Below the pieces are notes generated by a model. It did no database searches and was not told where the DNA came from. It worked only from the letters and a program-made list of their open reading frames with translations. Position numbers and translations under genes: made by a program. From CAZQGJ01 sp964592905 (GTDB lineage: Bacteria; Patescibacteriota; UBA1384; CAYGGE01), in contig CAZQGJ010000007.1 in assembly GCA_964592905.1 (NCBI GenBank), positions 1 through 24,757 of the forward strand: a DNA stretch of 24,757 nt. Direction: 5' to 3'. The stretch's first letter is position 1, and each line of letters begins with the position of its first letter. Positions 7,349 through 13,405 of the stretch are shown here, in pieces.

Positions 7349-7981
7349 CTATCGACGCTGGCTGCGATACACCAGCCAGTCTGTTTGCATGACATGACTA
7401 CCAACGCCAGTCACGATCGCCACGCAATTATCAAACGAGCCCTGCAATTCCCAGTTGCATCGGTGGCAGTGTTCGCAATAGTTGACTCTTTTCTGATTGG
7501 GATGTCTGAAGATCTGGCTTGCGATCCAAGCCTCGGAAGAGCGCAGCGACTCTAGTGTGGGGTAGTACGCCGGTTCAGACAAGAGCTGGCCGCTCCTTTC
7601 ATCCCAGGCCGCAAGTAGCTTCTCAGTACTCTTCGCTGTGATTTCACGGACAAGTGAGCCCTCAACTATCTGCTGAACTTCCACGAGTAGGATGCGCCAT
7701 CCCAGTCTCGGCGCGATGTAATTTGCGACAAGAGGCGGCATATACGGATCGAACCAACGAGGACCACTGTCTTTGCGCTTCGCGCCCACTGGACTATAAC
7801 AACTCACATCGCTTCGATTGGTAGATCCCTGAAAGAGGCCTCGATCGAGTTTCGTGGTAAAAGCTTCGAGGGCACCATCTCCCTCCCAGGTAACATCGAG
7901 TCCTCTCAAAGCATTTCGCAGCCGGCCTGCTACTGTCTGGCCGGCAACGACACGAACGACCGCGTCAAGTTTCCCTCGCAT
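7349..7981 (-). CDS. Orphan protein with C-terminal Cys cluster (210 aa)
   Basis: No family recognised. The N-terminal half is basic, then mixed alpha/beta with a hydrophobic strand GWRILLVEVQQIVEG at about 94-108. Near residues 168-185 is NYCEHCHRCNW...NC, with Cys/His spacing C-x2-C-x2-C that suggests a small metal-binding knuckle. There is no signal peptide. The ATG at 7981 follows GGAGGG by 7 nt, and an extended -10 lies at 8003-8011 on the same strand. Base composition is GC-richer than the neighbouring plus-strand genes. It faces the cassette gene at 6730 and lies inside the same repeat-bounded unit, so it may have arrived separately. Existence is well supported, function unknown. Confidence 0.7.
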   Translation of the reverse strand: MRGKLDAVVRVVAGQTVAGRLRNALRGLDVTWEGDGALEAFTTKLDRGLFQGSTNRSDVSCYSPVGAKRKDSGPRWFDPYMPPLVANYIAPRLGWRILLVEVQQIVEGSLVREITAKSTEKLLAAWDERSGQLLSEPAYYPTLESLRSSEAWIASQIFRHPNQKRVNYCEHCHRCNWELQGSFDNCVAIVTGVGSHVMQTDWLVYRSQRR

Positions 7982-8002
7982 ACCAGGTCCCTCCTGTCAG
8001 GG

Positions 8003-8011
8003 AGTATAACA
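8003..8011 (-). promoter_or_regulatory. Extended -10 promoter of the 7349-7981 gene
   Basis: On the minus strand TGTTATACT, an extended -10, 22 nt before the ATG; no good -35. Confidence 0.5.
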
Positions 8012-8036
8012 TAAGTGTGAAGGATTTATTAATAGA

Positions 8037-8065
8037 GTTCTAACGTCGTCCACCAAGCGGAGCCA
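8037..8065 (+). repeat. tRNA-Asn-end-like repeat, copy 1 (putative attachment site)
   Basis: A 29-bp repeat opening GTTCTAACGTCGTC and ending CCAAGCGGAGCCA. Its last nine bases equal the 3' end of tRNA-Asn, and GTTC-x-AA and TCCA also line up with the tRNA T arm if 5 bp are inserted. Copies 2 (8918) and 3 (10627) are close relatives. It cannot fold as a tRNA. Confidence 0.7.
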
Positions 8066-8074
8066 ATGAACTGA

Positions 8075-8102
8075 CACTTCTAACTTAATGGAAGTGTTTT
8101 TT
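8075..8102 (+). terminator. Terminator after repeat copy 1
   Basis: CACTTC (8075-8080) pairs with GAAGTG (8091-8096), followed by six T. It is in the same position relative to the repeat as the terminator behind tRNA-Asn. Confidence 0.7.
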
Positions 8103-8117
8103 CGTATTACGATGGAG

Positions 8118-8123
8118 TATAGT
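8118..8123 (+). promoter_or_regulatory. -10 box TATAGT of second cassette gene
   Basis: GGAGTATAGTCGAG, 18 nt before the ATG at 8142. Its place between terminator and ribosome site shows that an in-frame upstream ATG (8088) is not the real start. Confidence 0.55.
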
Positions 8124-8141
8124 CGAGTAAAGGAGAAAATT

Positions 8142-8918
8142 ATGGCGGAGAATCTAGGGCCTAGCGTAGAAGAGATAGGTGTAAAGAGTGATCTTGAGCA
8201 TGAACATAAGCAAAAACTAGAAACCGCACGACTGGAAGTTATTGGTGAAATTAATCCCTCCACCCTATCGAGGGAGGCGTTTGAGGAGAAGGCCTGGCTT
8301 TTTCATGCGACTCGCGGCCCACAATTTAGCGTCCGCTCTGACTATGACTACGAAAAGGATTTTGTCAACGACGCAACATTGGGTGGTGGCCTTTACACGA
8401 CAACTGACCAAGACCTCGCAGAGAGATACGCCGAGATTCGTCCCGATGGAACAATGTGGAAACTCATGCCGTATCAGGCTCGGATGCTGAACTTGACCTC
8501 TGCACAAGCAATGGATAATCTCAGTGTTCCCACTGAACTTGCTCGTGAATGGTTTGAGTTTGCACAGCCAAAAGTATGGGAAATGGCATTAAATCAGCAG
8601 CTTGATTCTACGTTCAGGGACCGTTTTATAGCGGCAATGCCAAAACTAGCCGAGTTGAATAATAAAATAACATCACGACAACACATCGATCTTCGCGACG
8701 ACATACTACTTACACCCCGAGCCACACAAGCATTTTCCGTTGTTGATAGCATCTGGAGATCTTTCTGTGCGACGAAGGGTTGGGATGGTGTTATCTTTGT
8801 AGAAGGTGGCGAGAGAGGAAAAACGCGCAAGAATGCCAAAAGTTATGTATTTTATAATCCTAATGTAATCGGAACCTTTGACGATTGGCAGCAACGTACG
8901 ACGCAAGTTGAATTTTAG
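8142..8918 (+). CDS. Probable ADP-ribosyltransferase-fold protein (258 aa)
   Basis: Reads like an ART/PARP-fold protein of the H-Y type: strand AWLFHATRGP with His55, then TLGGGLYTTTDQDLAERYAE (79-98) with Tyr85, and near the end SYVFYNPNVIGTF (234-246), the strand that carries the third catalytic position in this fold. The usual acidic residue there is not evident, so activity is uncertain. The N-terminal 50 residues are charged and helical. No signal peptide. The chosen ATG has AAAGGAG 6 nt upstream and lies directly after the promoter. The TAG stop shares its G with the next repeat, so gene and repeat form one unit. A toxin or effector role is an inference. Confidence 0.6.
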   Translation: MAENLGPSVEEIGVKSDLEHEHKQKLETARLEVIGEINPSTLSREAFEEKAWLFHATRGPQFSVRSDYDYEKDFVNDATLGGGLYTTTDQDLAERYAEIRPDGTMWKLMPYQARMLNLTSAQAMDNLSVPTELAREWFEFAQPKVWEMALNQQLDSTFRDRFIAAMPKLAELNNKITSRQHIDLRDDILLTPRATQAFSVVDSIWRSFCATKGWDGVIFVEGGERGKTRKNAKSYVFYNPNVIGTFDDWQQRTTQVEF

Positions 8919-8945
8919 TTCTAAGTCGTCCACTATGCGGAGCCA
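8918..8945 (+). repeat. tRNA-Asn-end-like repeat, copy 2
   Basis: A 28-bp copy: GTTCTAAGTCGTC then CACTATGCGGAGCCA. It lacks one base against copy 1 and differs in the middle, but keeps the tRNA-like nine-base end. TTTTAGTTCTAA spans the stop codon and the repeat start, and the same string precedes copy 3. Confidence 0.68.
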
Positions 8946-8952
8946 TTAACAT

Positions 8953-9000
8953 GACCAGTTTCGATTGACTATCATCCCGACAGATCGGTCGACCCTTTTT
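8953..9000 (+). terminator. Weak hairpin and T-run after repeat copy 2
   Basis: GAC/GTC and CGAT/ATCG can pair across 8953-8990 with an internal loop, and CCGA/TCGG offers an alternative; a five-T run follows. Structure is weaker than in the other copies, but the position is the same. Confidence 0.4.
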
Positions 9001-9018
9001 AGTTGCCTTAAGTAAGGG

Positions 9019-9024
9019 TATAGT
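9019..9024 (+). promoter_or_regulatory. -10 box TATAGT of third cassette gene
   Basis: GGGTATAGTTAG, 18 nt before the ATG at 9043; AAAGGAG lies between. Confidence 0.55.
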
Positions 9025-9042
9025 TAGGTAAAGGAGTATACG

Positions 9043-10548
9043 ATGTCTGAAAGGCGACGATTAAGCAGAGACTATTTTTCTACCCCTATATCAACTACAC
9101 CATCTGAGCTACCAATGTCTCCGGCAGAGCCTAGCCGTCCAATTGAAGTTAAAGCTGATGCAGGTGATTTTGAACGTAATCTGACCCTACTCAGTCAACT
9201 ATTAGGTACTCTTCAAGCAGATGCCGCTCAGCTCCAGCGACTCATTGAACGCGACCCCAGTCTTGGGCAAGCGGTGCAGGATTTAGTCACTCGTCTACAA
9301 CAAGAGCCAATCCTAGCCATCAAGCCAACGATAGCAACGGACGAAAATCAGACGTCCACATCGTCTGAACTTATATCGGAAAAGGCAGCAACGGTATTGC
9401 TGCCAGTAGAAGTGGAAACGTCGGACCTTGGGACTGTATTTGAAAAGCTGGAGACAGCGCTTGGCGAACTGCTAGTGAGTAACATATCAAATGGGGATAA
9501 ATATTTAGTTAAGATGATAACCGAACACGCTAGCAAGTTACGCACCACCTGGGAGAATTTTTCTGGGCTTGATCCCGAAAGACTTGTTGATGACGACGAT
9601 CTTTTTCGGTCAATACTCACCACTATCCCGATTAACCTATCGCTGCTTGCTGTGAGTCCTGAAAACATCGATAAAGTTCTAGGTTGCATTGCTCATTTAG
9701 CAATAATCCAGCGGAGTATTATCTTTCGATTAGCTCATGAAAAAGATACTCATATCCTACCTGTCGTTCCTTTTGATGGTCACTATGACTCAAGTCAACA
9801 TGAACTGGTTCGATATTTTCCAGCTGGGCAAGATTATGTTCACGGAAAGATTCGAAGCGTGGAAATGCCAGGGATGAGAATCGGTCAAGTTGTTCGAAAG
9901 AAAGCTCAAATCGGAGCAATGCAATGGAAGGATCAACAAGTTCAAGACTCAATCACCGCTAATATCCCATTAGTAGAGTCAATTGAAACGGATTCAGTGG
10001 CTTTTGATCCCCAATTTGTCTCAGAACTCGAACGATACGCTACCTTAACGGGCGAACAGCTACAACGGTCTCTGCAGGATGAGTTAAGTAAGGCCGAATC
10101 GCTCGACAGACAATACATCAGCCTTATGGATTCTTTAGGTCGCATCGGCAAACTTCTTCTTGATCTTCTTCAGCAAAGAATTCCCAATCTCAATCCAAAC
10201 GACGTAGGAGAGATTCGTACCATTCAAATGAGAATCAGTTGGCCAGTCAATCCACCAAGTCAACTCTTACCGATTTCAATCTATCAAGACGCTTGGAGAC
10301 TTTACTACTTGACTGAGAAAATTCGTGTTGAGGTAACAAAGAGTCTTGAGCAACATCACCAGATTACAGTTATTATCCCAACGAAGAGCGATGCGTATGA
10401 TTCAAAGACTCAGGAGATATCTAGTGTTGTTCCTACCACTATTCGAGAACAACACAATACAGTTGCCGCTGTTCAAATGTCAGGCATGAAAGTTGGTCAT
10501 AAAGTCGTCGAGAGAGCTAGAGTAGTTGTATACGGGTTTAGCGGTTAA
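9043..10548 (+). CDS. Orphan 501-aa protein with two GrpE-head-like segments
   Basis: No full-length family recognised. Residues 1-40 are polar and probably disordered. Helices follow (44-90 and 130-235). Two segments look like the beta head of the nucleotide exchange factor GrpE: residues 244-292, with H-E-L-V, a G-K-I-x-x-V-E strand, P-G-M-R-I-G and RKKAQIGA; and residues 469-501, with QHNTVAAVQMSGMKVGHKVV then ERARVVVYG. GrpE proteins end in the pattern H-x-x-V ... V-x-x-G-Y-x-L-x-x-R-V-x-R-x-A-x-V-x-V. Between them is a helical region (300-460). The ATG follows AAAGGAG by 6 nt. It fills the unit between repeats 2 and 3. A chaperone-interaction role is only suggested by the pattern. Confidence 0.6.
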   Translation: MSERRRLSRDYFSTPISTTPSELPMSPAEPSRPIEVKADAGDFERNLTLLSQLLGTLQADAAQLQRLIERDPSLGQAVQDLVTRLQQEPILAIKPTIATDENQTSTSSELISEKAATVLLPVEVETSDLGTVFEKLETALGELLVSNISNGDKYLVKMITEHASKLRTTWENFSGLDPERLVDDDDLFRSILTTIPINLSLLAVSPENIDKVLGCIAHLAIIQRSIIFRLAHEKDTHILPVVPFDGHYDSSQHELVRYFPAGQDYVHGKIRSVEMPGMRIGQVVRKKAQIGAMQWKDQQVQDSITANIPLVESIETDSVAFDPQFVSELERYATLTGEQLQRSLQDELSKAESLDRQYISLMDSLGRIGKLLLDLLQQRIPNLNPNDVGEIRTIQMRISWPVNPPSQLLPISIYQDAWRLYYLTEKIRVEVTKSLEQHHQITVIIPTKSDAYDSKTQEISSVVPTTIREQHNTVAAVQMSGMKVGHKVVERARVVVYGFSG

Positions 10549-10626
10549 TTGGCGACAGGGGCGGCTCTAACTTAGCTAGATGGTCATAATGTAATAAAAA
10601 TCGGATGTGGGTTAGGCGCTATTTTA

Positions 10627-10655
10627 GTTCTAACGTCGTCTACCAAGCGGAGCGA
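10627..10655 (+). repeat. tRNA-Asn-end-like repeat, copy 3
   Basis: 29 bp with two changes against copy 1: GTTCTAACGTCGTC then TACCAAGCGGAGCGA. It is preceded by TTTTA as in copy 2, and is the last copy seen. Confidence 0.68.
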
Positions 10656-10659
10656 TTGT

Positions 10660-10689
10660 GTACGGAGGGTGGTTAAAGCCGTGCTTTTT
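10660..10689 (+). terminator. Terminator after repeat copy 3
   Basis: GTACGG (10660-10665) pairs with CCGTGC (10679-10684), then five T. A TATAGT box follows at 10712-10717, but no plus-strand gene starts behind it. Apart from repeat copy 3, this hairpin and the box, I see nothing in 10549-10743. Confidence 0.6.
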
Positions 10690-10743
10690 GGAATAATCTA
10701 AACAGCATAGGTATAGTATGTGATTAATCAACAGATACGGGGG

Positions 10744-11490
10744 CTAAGGTTTAAGCTGATGCCAAATCTGTCTAAAGTTGTAATACTCTATTTCAGCTAA
10801 AGCCTTTGATTCAAGGACAATTAGATTTGTTGCGTTCTCATTAATAGTTAGATACGAAACAGAATCTTTCCAAAGCCATTTCTCCGCATTGGTATGCCAC
10901 CAGCTGTCGGTAAAGCGATATTCAGCATACGGCTGTTCTTCTTTAAGCTTCTCCGCTTGAGCTCGCGATTCAGGCGTGTTCGGAGCTAGAATGTAGTCCT
11001 TTATTTTGTTCTTTTTCTTAAATGCTAAGAATTCCTCAAGAAAATCAGGATCTGCGCTGAGCCAAGTTTTGTTAGTAGCCCAAATAAAGAGCTGATCCCC
11101 TTCTTTCGCCTCGTTCATAAAGCGCCGATACCATTCACGCATACTGATTGGATTCTCATATACTGATAGAATAGGTACAGAAGAGTTAGCGGCCTCGCGA
11201 GTTTTGAGAATTGGAACGGCTTCCTTTACCTGATCAGCAATATTTTTTACTCGATCGTTAAGGACCTCAGGACCAATAGCTTGAAATAAGCGCTTGCTAC
11301 TGTGAGCGGTTTCTTTCATTAGCCCTTGCTCAATGAGCTGCGGCAGCAGAGTATAAATCATCTGTCTTGTGACCCCTACTTTTTGAGCTAATTGAATAGC
11401 TGTACTTGGACCAAGTTGAAGACTGATGAGGTAGAGATCTGCCTCGTTTTTGTTTAATCCTAACAATGTCAGTAGTTTGGTGTATTTCAT
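10744..11490 (-). CDS. TrmB-family transcriptional regulator
   Basis: A 248-aa DNA-binding protein. Residues 1-70 form the TrmB/Sugar_trans winged helix: LLTLLGLNKNEADLYLISLQ, GPSTAIQLAQKVGVTRQMIY as the helix-turn-helix, and TLLPQLIEQGLMKE as the wing region. A coiled linker (70-95) leads to a C-terminal effector-like domain (100-248) of the kind often seen in CPR TrmB-like proteins. It is divergent from queE with a 169-bp intergenic region holding a direct repeat (11532-11540, 11562-11570). It may therefore control the que operon, itself, or both. The effector is unknown. The ATG at 11490 has no strong ribosome site. Confidence 0.82.
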   Translation of the reverse strand: MKYTKLLTLLGLNKNEADLYLISLQLGPSTAIQLAQKVGVTRQMIYTLLPQLIEQGLMKETAHSSKRLFQAIGPEVLNDRVKNIADQVKEAVPILKTREAANSSVPILSVYENPISMREWYRRFMNEAKEGDQLFIWATNKTWLSADPDFLEEFLAFKKKNKIKDYILAPNTPESRAQAEKLKEEQPYAEYRFTDSWWHTNAEKWLWKDSVSYLTINENATNLIVLESKALAEIEYYNFRQIWHQLKP

Positions 11491-11531
11491 AATGACAAAT
11501 ATTTATTTTACATGATTTAATCTGATTGCTT

Positions 11532-11570
11532 AGTATTTTATAGACCTATCTGGAAATGTCAAGTATCTTA
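11532..11570. promoter_or_regulatory. Direct repeat AGTAT(T/C)TTA, possible operator
   Basis: AGTATTTTA at 11532-11540 and AGTATCTTA at 11562-11570, exactly 30 bp apart, about three helical turns. The second ends 14 bp before the -35 of the queE promoter. They are good candidates for regulator binding, not proven. Confidence 0.35.
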
Positions 11571-11584
11571 CTAAAATAAAACTG

Positions 11585-11613
11585 TTGACATTGCCTCTCG
11601 TAAGGCTTATAAT
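11585..11613 (+). promoter_or_regulatory. Consensus promoter of the que operon
   Basis: TTGACA (11585-11590), 17-bp spacer, TATAAT (11608-11613): a perfect sigma-70-type consensus. The leader of about 40 nt contains a small hairpin TCAC-TATGAT-GTGA but no recognisable preQ1 riboswitch. Such a strong promoter makes repression by the divergent regulator plausible. Confidence 0.88.
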
Positions 11614-11659
11614 TGGCCGGTCACTATGATGTGATGCCGTACCTTAAAGGATAAACCAA

Positions 11660-12376
11660 ATGTCGTCTCTTATCCAGCCAAGCTTGGCCCATCTTGTCGT
11701 CTCAGGCGATGGAGCCTTTTACACCCTTCAGGGCGAAGGGGCAACGCTTGGGATGCCCGCTGTCTTTCTCCGGCTTCACCACTGCAATCTCGATTGCAAC
11801 TGGTGCGATGCCGCTTATACCTGGAATCGTCAGCTTCCTGCGTTCGTTACCGAGCGACAGAAGTGGACGGTTGAAACGACGGCCAAACGAGTCCAGTCAC
11901 TTGGAGCTAACCACTGCAAACGACTGGTCATTACTGGCGGCGAGCCATTGCTTCAGCAGCGGTCCATCATTCAGCTCCTCCGGTACTTGCCGGACTGGAA
12001 CATTGAGTTCGAAACCAATGGGACGATTAAACCGGTTGAGCAGCTTTGTTACTGTCAGTTTAACTGCTCACCGAAGCTGGCCAACTCGGGCATCGAACTG
12101 GCTCGGCGCTTCAAACCTGAAGTGTTGGCGGTGATTAATCAGCTACCGAAGAGCTGGTTCAAATTCGTCGTTACCGGACCGGATGACATTTTGGAAATGG
12201 AAGAGACCTATCGGCCGTACATCGACGCTAAGAAGATTATCCTTTCACCAGAAGGGACTGACGTCGCAACGATCCACGCTGTACAGCGCTCGGTCGTTGA
12301 GCTTGCCCTGAGTCGAGGCTACCGACTCACTCCCCGCCTTCACATCGAGTTGTGGGGCAATGAAAGGAGGAAGTAG
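11660..12376 (+). CDS. queE: 7-carboxy-7-deazaguanine synthase (radical SAM)
   Basis: Radical-SAM enzyme that turns 6-carboxytetrahydropterin into 7-carboxy-7-deazaguanine, a queuosine/7-deazaguanine precursor. After FYTLQGEGATLGMPAVFLRLHHC comes the cluster motif C42-x3-C46-x2-C49 (CNLDCNWCD), then the SAM-binding VITGGEPLLQ. Later segments FETNGT and CSPKLANSG are typical of QueE. Its 238 aa fit the family. The ATG follows AAAGGATAAACCAA. It is first in an operon with queD and folE, the two enzymes that make its substrate. The TAG stop touches a strong hairpin. Confidence 0.93.
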   Translation: MSSLIQPSLAHLVVSGDGAFYTLQGEGATLGMPAVFLRLHHCNLDCNWCDAAYTWNRQLPAFVTERQKWTVETTAKRVQSLGANHCKRLVITGGEPLLQQRSIIQLLRYLPDWNIEFETNGTIKPVEQLCYCQFNCSPKLANSGIELARRFKPEVLAVINQLPKSWFKFVVTGPDDILEMEETYRPYIDAKKIILSPEGTDVATIHAVQRSVVELALSRGYRLTPRLHIELWGNERRK

Positions 12377-12399
12377 CGGAACAGCAGTTGCTGTTCCGC
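12376..12399 (+). other. Strong hairpin between queE and queD
   Basis: GCGGAACAGC and GCTGTTCCGC pair perfectly (10 bp) around AGTT, starting at the last base of the queE stop. No T-run follows (CTCCCC), so an attenuator or RNA-stability element is likelier than a terminator. Confidence 0.7.
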
Positions 12400-12405
12400 C
12401 TCCCC

Positions 12406-12434
12406 TTCAAGCGCTGATAGATTAAGCGTTTGAA
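12406..12434 (+). other. Second hairpin before queD
   Basis: TTCAAGCGC and GCGTTTGAA pair (9 bp, one G-T) around an 11-nt loop and end one base before AAGGAG of queD. It could affect access to the ribosome site. Confidence 0.5.
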
Positions 12435-12445
12435 CAAGGAGAAAA

Positions 12446-12811
12446 ATGCTAAAAACCTCAGTAACGAAATTATTTACGTTCGAAGCGGCTCATCAATTGC
12501 CTGATCATAACGGTAAGTGTGCTAGGCTTCATGGTCACTCGTACAAGTTAGAAGTTACAGTTTCTGGTCCGTTACAAAATATTGGTAGTTCGGATGGCAT
12601 GGTCATTGATTTTGCCGATCTGTCTAAAATAGTCAATGAGCAGATTATCGATCAGTGGGATCATCGATTTCTCAACGATATACTGCCATTTCGAACCACA
12701 GCTGAAAATTTAGCGGTCGAGACCTTTAAAAGACTCACTCAAGCGGATCTAACTGTTAATCGGATTAAATTATGGGAAACCAGTAAGGCCTACGTTGAAG
12801 TTACGAAATAA
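12446..12811 (+). CDS. queD: 6-carboxy-5,6,7,8-tetrahydropterin synthase
   Basis: Converts dihydroneopterin triphosphate to 6-carboxytetrahydropterin, the step before QueE. Zinc ligands are His16 (FEAAHQL), His29 and His31 (RLHGHSY), with catalytic Cys25 (GKCARLHGH). MVIDFADL and the second active-site segment WDHRFLND follow, and a Glu near the C-terminus in KLWETS binds the pterin. The short 121-aa form is usual for QueD. AAGGAG lies 4 nt before the ATG. AT content is higher than in queE. Confidence 0.94.
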   Translation: MLKTSVTKLFTFEAAHQLPDHNGKCARLHGHSYKLEVTVSGPLQNIGSSDGMVIDFADLSKIVNEQIIDQWDHRFLNDILPFRTTAENLAVETFKRLTQADLTVNRIKLWETSKAYVEVTK

Positions 12812-12819
12812 GGATTACT

Positions 12820-13374
12820 ATGAATCAATTTAATGAACAAAAAATAACTGAAGGTATTAAATTACTTATCGAAGGTCTTGGTGAAGATTTAACTCGACCT
12901 GGTCTTATCGATACGCCAGAACGTGTTGCTCGAGCTTGGAAGGAATGGTGCAGGGGCTATACACCATTTAATCTACCTCTGACAACCTTTCCATCCGATT
13001 ACGTAGGCATGATTGTTCGAAAAGACATCCCATTTCAAAGTTTTTGTGAGCATCATTTAGCGATATACCAAGGGACCATTGATTTAGCCTATGTCCCTGA
13101 CGGTAAGGTTTTAGGCTTGTCAAAGATTATTCGTTTTTGTCAGCATTACAGTGCCCGCCTTTCTATTCAGGAAGATTTAACTGATGATATCCTGAATCGC
13201 TTTAACCAAGCAGTTCAGCCAAAAGGTGTAGCAATCAAGATGAGCGCTTGTCATTCCTGCGAAGGCTCTCGTGGTGTAAAGGTTCCTGACGTGCCAACGG
13301 TGACCTTTGCGACTTCCGGAGTTTTTCAGGAGCGGCCGGAGCTAGTGGGACAATTTCACTCGCTTATTCGCTAA
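12820..13374 (+). CDS. folE: GTP cyclohydrolase I
   Basis: Opens GTP to dihydroneopterin triphosphate, the entry to both folate and queuosine synthesis; here it clearly feeds QueD. Zinc ligands are Cys76 and His79 (SFCEHHLAIYQG) and Cys147 (CHSCEGSRGV). LGLSKIIRFCQHYSARLSIQEDLTDDI is the diagnostic central segment. The last motif is usually HxCMxxRGV; here Met is replaced by Glu. The length of 184 aa is normal. It starts 8 nt after queD, with AAGGA overlapping the queD stop, so the two are co-translated closely. Confidence 0.94.
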   Translation: MNQFNEQKITEGIKLLIEGLGEDLTRPGLIDTPERVARAWKEWCRGYTPFNLPLTTFPSDYVGMIVRKDIPFQSFCEHHLAIYQGTIDLAYVPDGKVLGLSKIIRFCQHYSARLSIQEDLTDDILNRFNQAVQPKGVAIKMSACHSCEGSRGVKVPDVPTVTFATSGVFQERPELVGQFHSLIR

Positions 13375-13405
13375 GTACCTTACGACACTCTGCAAGGAGA
13401 GGAAA

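Noticed and set aside
7331..7555. Plus-strand ORF opposite the 7349-7981 gene, and similar antisense ORFs at 18670-19302, 19318-19848 and 22991-23239
   Set aside because: No ribosome site or promoter and no protein-like features; they mirror well-supported genes or cross regulatory sequence.
8037..8102. Integron attC site (TCTAAC and CCAAGC resemble R'' and L'' boxes)
   Set aside because: No matching inverted R' (GTTAGA) and L' boxes follow, there is no integron integrase, and the units carry their own promoters. The tRNA-end match explains the repeat better.
8088..8141. Longer N-terminus for the ART-like protein from ATG 8088
   Set aside because: It would start inside the terminator T-run and include the TATAGT box; ATG 8142 has a good ribosome site.
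6542..10720. CRISPR array
   Set aside because: The repeats are 0.85-1.7 kb apart with genes between them; no short regular spacers or cas genes are seen.
11614..11659. preQ1 riboswitch in the queE leader
   Set aside because: The 40-nt leader has only a 4-bp hairpin; the C-rich loop and A-rich tail of preQ1-I are missing and it is too short for other classes.
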